Shown here piece by piece: positions 58,154-64,000 of a stretch of 64,000 nt of DNA; within the stretch, counting starts at the first letter, position 1, and each line of letters begins with the position of its first letter. The notes beneath the pieces are model-generated. The model worked only from the letters and a program-made list of their open reading frames with translations, did not search any database and was not told where the DNA came from. The DNA is from Perkinsus olseni. Lineage: Eukaryota; Perkinsozoa; Perkinsida; Perkinsidae. The position numbers were made by a program, and so were the translations under genes. The DNA lies in assembly GCA_013115135.1 (NCBI GenBank), contig JABANP010000079.1, forward strand, positions 62,001-126,000, in the 5' to 3' direction.

Positions 58154-58682
58154 AATGTAGCTGAGAAGGAAAAAAGCCCTAGCCGTTCGAGTGTGCGCTA
58201 TGCGTAAGCCTTCATTGAAGGTGGCGGTCAAAGACAGACGGAGGAGAGGAGGGGTCGTACCCCTCGGGAGAGTCGAATATCCCCGAGCCAGCTGCCCAAC
58301 GTCCCCCCATTGGTTGATGACCGTCAAGTCGAATGGATGGACTGAGAATTGACATCATGAAGGAAGTTGCCAACACAGTGCGGGCGCACGAGACGGGCGA
58401 CATCATTGTGAACGTATTCCTCGCTCCTCCATGCCAAAGGCAGAGCCCTCCAGAGGCATAGCGGGTGCGAGAACAGTAGTCCACAACGAAGCGTGTGAGA
58501 GCCCCTCCGTGAGGGCCAGAGGCCCTGCAATTGGGCTGCTGTAAGGCCTATCTATTCCCATGCCAGGAGCTACACAAATCGAATCCTGCGGTTGCCAGAA
58601 GCCTGCCTACAATCACGACTTTCTCGGCTGCCGAGTACATCAACTGGTTAGCAATCAATCGCAACGCGCGGATCTCTAGTGT

Positions 58683-58999
58683 CTACCCATCGCCAGCAGC
58701 TAGTGCACATTCGCAGTCGTCTGAGCCCTCGTACTGAGGTTGGAAGCCGGGGATATGGCCGTTCCCCGGTACAAAGTCCGGTCTCATACGGCCGTACTGC
58801 CAGTGGCCCGAGGACTTGGCGATGTGGTCCAGCATCTGTTGTCCGTAGCGTGCCGCTTCGAGGGCCTCATGAGAGGTCAGCTGCGTGAGCAAGAGCGATC
58901 ATGATGACTCAGCTAAGGCTGGCTCACCTCCGCTTTAAATGCCGCATTCTTGGTCGTGGCGTTGGCTGCTTGTATTGCCGATAGAATGTCCAAACCCAT
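58683..58999 (-). CDS. Small two-exon hypothetical protein, 89 aa
   Basis: Exon 1 58999-58928 (MGLDILSAIQAANATTKNAA..E|GTGAGC) and exon 2 58880-58683 (LTSHEALEAARYGQQMLDHI, then GNGHIPGFQPQYEGSDDCEC). Phase 0 on both sides, 47-nt intron. Helical N-terminal half, acidic C-terminal tail. No known domain. The clean splice phases support it. Confidence 0.5.
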
Positions 59000-59442
59000 G
59001 AAACGAAGGGGATGAGCGTGGCACTGCCCGGCAGTGGGTCTACACTGATTGCCTCGTGTTGGTCCAAATGGGACTCCGAATGTGATTCTACCCGAGACCG
59101 TCGATGAGCAACCAAAGTAAATATCTTGTAGTTTGCTGATTTATCAACTAGAATCACTCGTTCAACAATCAGCCAAGCAGAATTTACGGCGAAGCGGGAT
59201 ACGGTCGCTCACAAGAAAAATCGCTTTTTCGACGGGACTGCAAGCTGCCCTTTCCAGCAGGGCCGGCCGCCAGTAGGGTGGGAGATCACACACAGGTTCC
59301 CGCCAAGGGCGTGCTTCGAGACTTGCGTTCATTCACCAGTGATTGCGGGGTAGTGCCACAGTGGTAAGATTGTCAGCCTACTAACAACAGTCGACAAAGT
59401 TGAAAGCTCGAGCACTCGTGCTTTCTGGGAGACGGTGTCTTC

Positions 59443-59709
59443 TCAGATAGATCGCACAGAGCTGACCTCGGTTTGGTGAATGGTGACCTCGAATGTCTGA
59501 ATGTTCCCCGTGCTGTAATGGGCGTAGAACGGGATTCTGAGGGAACAGCAGTTGCTGTCTACTAGCAACTCTCCATCGCCACAACTGGTTGAACGCAACG
59601 TACTCTGTTGAGGATACTGGAGTAAGCCAGTCGTAGCTCCGGACGAGCTAGACGAGTTATTGGGACGGGAGAAATACTGAGCTGTCGCATTTAGCGAGAA
59701 GACCACCAA
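59443..59709 (-). CDS. Uncertain ORF, possible secreted protein
   Basis: An 88-codon frame with Ser-rich linker (PNNSSSSSGATTG), then STSCGDGELLVDSNCCSLRI and STGNIQTFEVTIHQTE. The start is not an ATG in this frame, so an upstream exon would be needed. Flanked by the secreted-module genes, but no clear A, B or C module is present. Confidence 0.3.
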   Translation of the reverse strand: MVVFSLNATAQYFSRPNNSSSSSGATTGLLQYPQQSTLRSTSCGDGELLVDSNCCSLRIPFYAHYSTGNIQTFEVTIHQTEVSSVRSI

Positions 59710-59876
59710 GGCCTCAGGTGATCAGCTTCAATAAAAAGTGAAAACCATACAAAAGCCGCTCATTAATGGAGCTTGAGAAATCGCTGGGACGAGTCACGGA
59801 TGAATTGGTATGAAGTACGACAAAGAACGGCGCAAGGGCACGAGAGATGACTAGTGCCTCAGTACGCGACTGATCG

Positions 59877-61040
59877 CTACTCGCTCCATTGTGACGCTGA
59901 GTACTCCCGAATCCAGGGACTGTTAAATCTGACTACATCCCTATCGTAATCGTATTCGAGACTGGCCGCTGAGAAAGACACCACGCATGTGATATAAGGA
60001 AGTGATGATTGGTCTTACCCAGGCTAGTGTATTGCTCGCTGAACTGGCTGCCATGGCTGGCGTGCAACTCGTTGCCAATCATGTAGTAAGGAACATCTCT
60101 GATGACTACTTCGTCGATCCCGGGGGCATTGATGACCCTACATGAAAACCAAGTGCCCAAGGGCGCAGCAAAATTACTTCCCCCAGTTCGAGGGACAGGC
60201 ATTGATTACAGGCCTTCGATAAGAGTATCGACCCTGCTGAAGCTAGCGGTGACTGTGAAGAAGGCGCCATTGAGGTCTACACTGCCCGCGTACAGGTCGA
60301 TGGGATGAGGGTCTGAGGAGAGATACTTTGGGCCATACCCGAGGGCTGCGTGAGCTAGAATGGAATAGGCGCTTAGAGACAACAAATAGGTTTATATGCT
60401 TACAATCAACTTCACGATGCAACGTGACAGGAGGGACTCCAGTGTCATGGACCCTGAATATGACGGTATCGTTATCGTGATGATACTCTACTTCGGTATC
60501 TGAGAAAGAAGCCATTCGACTGGTGAGGTTGACAGGCGACAAGCACCAGCCATTGCCTTACCCAACTCAGCGTATTCGTCTGGCAACGAGCTGCCAGAGT
60601 TGATGTGCAGGTTGTTGCCGACGGTGTGGTAGGGAGCACCTCTAACGGTTATGTCGGCAGCCGTTGGAACCATGATGTTCCTAAAAGAGTGGCGAAAGGC
60701 ACAGGTGGCACCCTCAACGCAGGGGGCCTCCATTACAGATATTCGATAACACTAGCAGTCTTGCTGAAGGCAGCGGTGACTGTGAAGGGGTTACCCCGAA
60801 AGTTTAACAGTGCCGTTGTACACGCCCGCCGGGTGAGAAACTGAGCGGACACACGAGTAGCAAACGAAACAGTCAGGCCCCTATTCCGGTCAGGCAACAG
60901 CAGTAGGGCATCGTGGTACCTGGCTCGGCTGTGCTGAGGGCGGCGTAACTGACATATAGCAAGTAGGCTGGTAGCCACATGGCCGTATGTTGTGCAACTT
61001 ACAAGCTTGAGTAGAGAAGCACCAAAAGCTGAGAAAGCAT
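59877..61040 (-). CDS. Secreted A-B-C module protein, gene B (two modules)
   Basis: Exon 1 from ATG 61040 is a signal peptide (MLSQLLVLLYSSF). Exon 2 is a 29-nt microexon (YAALSTAEP). Module 1: A HPAGVYNGTVKLSG..FTVTA with FSKTASVIEYL; B DITVRGAPYHTVGNNLHINS with LPDEYAEL; C DTEVEYHHDNDTVIFRVHDT. It then splices to a second module: A' PHPIDLYAGSVDLNGAFFTV; B' VVIRDVPYYMIGNELHASHG with SEQYTSL; C' LEYDYDRDVVRFNSPW, and TAG at 59877. Intron phases repeat in both modules (A|B phase 2, B|C phase 1, C|A phase 1), so the protein arose by internal duplication. One extra G in module 1 A (near 60795) breaks the frame. Function unknown. Confidence 0.68.
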
Positions 61041-61106
61041 AAGAGTGAGTTGACGAATCGGTGTGGATAAACTAGCGAGCTTGACTGGAGGAAGAGGATA
61101 CGCGCA

Positions 61107-61345
61107 CGGAAGGGTTCCTGTAGGAATCCCAAGGCGCGCTCATCTCTCAAGGCGAGCGACAGGCCTATTCTCGAGTCCAAGTCCATTCCTAACAGCAAGG
61201 TGACTTGTCGGCGAGAACTCTCTTATCAGCGCTTCTACTTCTAAAAAACCTCGAGTGAGAGTCAAGGGCTACTCATGCCCAGCAATGGGAGTTGCACTCA
61301 TGCACAGATGGGCACACGTGGGGGACATCGTGCCTGGGGGACAGT
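61107..61345. repeat. Upstream block duplicated at 63464-63684
   Basis: Shared phrases include CCCAAGGCGCGCTCATCT / CCCAAGGCGTGCTCATCT and CACAGATGGGCACACGTG / CACAGATGGGCATACGTG. Each block lies just 5' of a secreted-module gene start, about 2.35 kb apart, so promoter and gene were duplicated together. Confidence 0.65.
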
Positions 61346-61699
61346 TACCACAAGTCACCACTGACGAATGATCAGTTCTGGCAGATGACTGATGATTTAC
61401 TAGCATTTGAGGGCAAGCAGCCGACAGTATCTTGAAGGTATAAGAGGGTCATTATAAAACCGGCCCCTGAGCAAGTATATCTCGAGGCAAGAGGGTGTGC
61501 CCGTCTGCTTATTCAACGAAAACGAGCGTCTGATTCATAGATTGCCTTCGGTGTTCGAGCAAGGTACTGTAGACCGGTGAAGAAGCGTAAGTGATGGCGC
61601 AGTAATCGTTGTGTACTAAAAGGCAGGACTGGCCATAAAAATAGCAGCAAGGGTCACAAATAGGTTCTTGGGCTCACAATCTACCTGAGCATGGCAGCG

Positions 61700-61960
61700 T
61701 AACAGCAGGGGTTCTAGTGTCACGGACCGTTGATATCATCACCGTTATCGGCTCCGTGTCCGGGTCAAGAGGCAACTCAATTCATAAGCTTAGCAGCCAG
61801 TCATCGATCAACCTCATTCAAGCTAGCGATTTGGTCAGGCAAGGCAGCGCCATTATAGATGTTCAAGTTGATACTCAAGAGGTTGTGCTGAGTGTCTCTC
61901 ACGCTCACAGCATTGACTGGTGAAAGCCCGTTGTTTGTACACGGGAAGCAAATGATTCTT
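61700..61960 (-). pseudogene. Decayed B and C modules of the secreted family
   Basis: 61800-61920 reads VSVRDTQHNLLSINLNIYNG with LPDQIASLNE, aligning to module B of gene B. 61700-61770 aligns to its module C at DNA level (GATAACG.., GTCCGTGACACTAGAACCCC). The B donor is ATGAG where functional copies have GTAAG, and the C acceptor AG is lost. The following intron start (AACCTATTTGTT-like) is still recognisable. No start exon is visible. Confidence 0.6.
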
Positions 61961-62327
61961 TAGCGAGTTTCACCTTGAATTAGACGGATTACAGCACAGG
62001 AAGAGGACTCAGTGGCATCTGCTTGCACCCCTCCTTCTCAGAAATAAACGAACACAACACACTTTGATGTTGTCAAAGACAGGCAGTTGAAACTGCAGGT
62101 GAGTCGTGTCAACTATCTTGACTTGAGAGATGCTATCGTATGATGCGCGACGTTCCACTGTTGGACATGCCAAAGCGGAGCGTAGCAGGGCATCTCGTTC
62201 ACGAGTAATAGCAGACAAGGTCAATACAAAGGCAGCTCATCAACATGCTTCAGAGATGGATGAGATGAATATCGGGTGTCGCGGCATGGAGTACAAAACA
62301 GAATAGCCGAAGACAACGAAAGTGCGA
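61961..62327. other. Unassigned region with one ORF
   Basis: A minus-strand frame at 62009-62224 (KIVDTTHLQFQLPVFDNIKV) could be a relic of the pseudogene's 5' part or an unrelated ORF. Not resolved. Confidence 0.3.
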
Positions 62328-63395
62328 TTATCTCCTCAGTAGGCGACTAATGGACGCTGGCTGCATCGTTGCACTCAGAATTCCAGCTCCATAGACTTTG
62401 AATGTGATGATACCTTTCTTGTATTCCAACTCGGCATCTGCAAAGAGCAAGTGGCACGACAAATAAGCCATCACTGGTCTTACTCAGCCTGTCGAAGATT
62501 TCTGATTGTGGAGAGGCACGGCTGATCTCCACCTTGGTGCCGATCATGTTGTAGGGAACGTCACCGGCGGCTATAGGCTCGAGACAGGAGATCATAGGAA
62601 ATCAATAATCCTGAGCAAGATACAAGTGGCAACGGCCTCAGTGACAGAAGTGCTCTCTGTCACGCATTCATTTTTACAGGTCTCCAATGACGCTGCCATC
62701 TTGACTGAAAGTAGCAGCTACGAGGAAGCGAGCGTCATTGATCAATACAAAGCCCACGAACGGACCACTGGGATGGGGATCTGACCAATCACCGATGGGA
62801 GCATGATGATGGCAGTTGAAGGAAGCATAGGAATCCTATGATAGGATAGGTTGGGTGTACTCACAAATCTTTTCATCTACTTCACGACTCGACGTTAGAG
62901 GAAGATGAGAGCTAGCAGAGTTGTAGACCGTGACCAAGTCATCATCGGGAAAGTATTCCAACTGGGTGGCTGGAAATCAAACCACAATGTGAAGGACAGA
63001 AACGTAAACACCTAAGCAGCACGAGAGCAAGCAATTCGAGTGTGAGCGAGATGAGAACTATGAAGCAGGCATCGCTTGCAGATCTTCGATGACAGCATCA
63101 GTCTCGCTGAACGTAGCGGTAGCTGCATATCTTCTGCCTTCCAAATTTATGGAGCCGCTGTACACGCCGGCCGGCTGCTGAACTGAGCAGGCACACAAAC
63201 ACCATCCAGAGCAGGCACAGTCCCGTCTGGGTTAGGAGGGAACACTAGCGGAAGGACACGAGACGTACTACTACCTGGCTGGACTACACTCAGAAGAGAG
63301 TAACTAACGAGAGTAGGCACGCCATAAGATAGCACGATTGTTCAATGCTGTACTTACACAGTTGAGAAGAGGCTTATCACGAGCTGATGGAGCAT
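62328..63395 (-). CDS. Secreted A-B-C module protein, gene C (module 1 lacks B)
   Basis: Exon 1 from ATG 63395 is a signal peptide (MLHQLVISLFSTV). The 29-nt microexon reads YSLLSVVQP. Module 1: A QQPAGVYSGSINLEGRRYAA with FSETDAVIEDL, then C TQLEYFPDDDLVTVYNSASS; no B exon is seen between 63060 and 62980, and the A exon is followed by GCAAGC rather than GT. Module 2: A' PHPSGPFVGFVLINDARFLV, B' AGDVPYNMIGTKVEISRASP with IFDRL, C' AELEYKKGIITFKVYGAGIL and TAA at 62328. One base is short in front of B' (near 62605). So this copy may be damaged, or module 1 may be spliced in another way. Confidence 0.6.
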
Positions 63396-64000
63396 CTAGG
63401 TGAATTGCCTTATTGGTGTGGATGAAGCGAAAGTGAATAGCGGTAGCTGAGGCGCCTCAGTAGCGTTCCTTCAGGAACCCCAAGGCGTGCTCATCTTTTC
63501 AATACTCTCTAAGTACTTCCTTGGAAGGAATCCCATCGAAATGAGCAAGGCAATTTACTGGGTATAGCTGGCTGATGGACTAAGCGAACCTCAAATGTGA
63601 ATCCCAAGCAGAATACGGCAGCCAATAGGGCGCTCACTCGTACACAGATGGGCATACGTGTGAGACACTGTGCCCCGGGACACGTCATCATTAGGTAAAG
63701 TCGTAGACTTCGCCGCGGGTGAAGCATCATCGAGAGGCTTGTATCAGGTTCCTCTGCGCCGCCAGGAGACAACAGAGCACAGTAGTGCAAGTATGTTTCC
63801 GTCACTTTGAGAAGGACTCGTGTTCTGGTGATAAGCGAGCGTAACTTCGCTCACGGAGAGGGGTCTGTGCTTCCCTGCGGAAACGCGTGGGTTGTCGGTG
63901 ACGGGAACTTGTCGCTCTCTTCGTTTTAGTTTCTCCTGTTTCTTTCTTCGACCCGGGTGGTCTACGTCAAGATATCGCATTCCCCAGTATGGCTTCTACT
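63396..64000. other. Right edge; duplicated upstream block and one uncertain ORF
   Basis: 63464-63684 is the partner of the block at 61107-61345. A minus-strand frame at 63744-63980 starts MRYLDVDHPGRRKKQEKLKR, very basic, unknown. It may be the 5' end of another gene. Confidence 0.35.

Overview
This window looks like nuclear DNA of a marine alveolate protist, most probably Perkinsus or a close perkinsozoan. The grounds are densely packed genes with many short GT-AG introns, a 16-nt match to the 3' end of the perkinsid/dinoflagellate trans-spliced leader directly before an ATG (55870-55885), a plant-type MSH1 gene (MutS plus GIY-YIG), and strong lineage-specific gene expansion. No prokaryotic, phage, CRISPR, rRNA or tRNA feature was found. 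The species call is inference.

Layout. 1-6743 (-): a RAD16-type SNF2/RING helicase running off the left edge. A large first intron holds a ~2.3 kb array of a 21-bp minisatellite. 7042-10652 (-): a 12-TM MFSD1-like MFS transporter. 11536-34610 (-): eight intronless SLC13/DASS (DiT1/CitT-like) anion transporter genes, all in one orientation, interrupted only by a DUF4470/MYND zinc-finger gene at 15699-19179. 34727-38711 (-): an MSH1-like mismatch-repair protein. 38840-42073 (-): an unrecognised multi-exon gene. 42484-43750 (-): a five-exon transaldolase, divergent from a PP2C phosphatase (44331-46043, +). 46409-47747 (+): a protein with ubiquitin-like domains. 48090-48519 (-): a small secreted protein. 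49419-54823 (-): a long WD40 protein. 55886-56062 (+): a short secreted ORF behind a relict spliced leader. 56510-63395 (-): a small array of secreted proteins built from repeated three-exon A-B-C modules, which I cannot assign to any known family.

How the genes fit together. The cluster reads as ordinary housekeeping genes (RAD16 and MSH1 for DNA repair, transaldolase for the pentose phosphate pathway, a PP2C phosphatase) into which two lineage-specific expansions have grown. One is a di-/tricarboxylate or other anion transporter array, plausible for an osmotrophic parasite. The other is a secreted-protein array whose members carry a signal exon, a conserved 29-nt microexon and one or two A-B-C modules.

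Caveat. Many conserved ORFs are broken by single-base shifts, mostly one extra base. They look more like consensus errors or recent decay than introns, and they are listed gene by gene.
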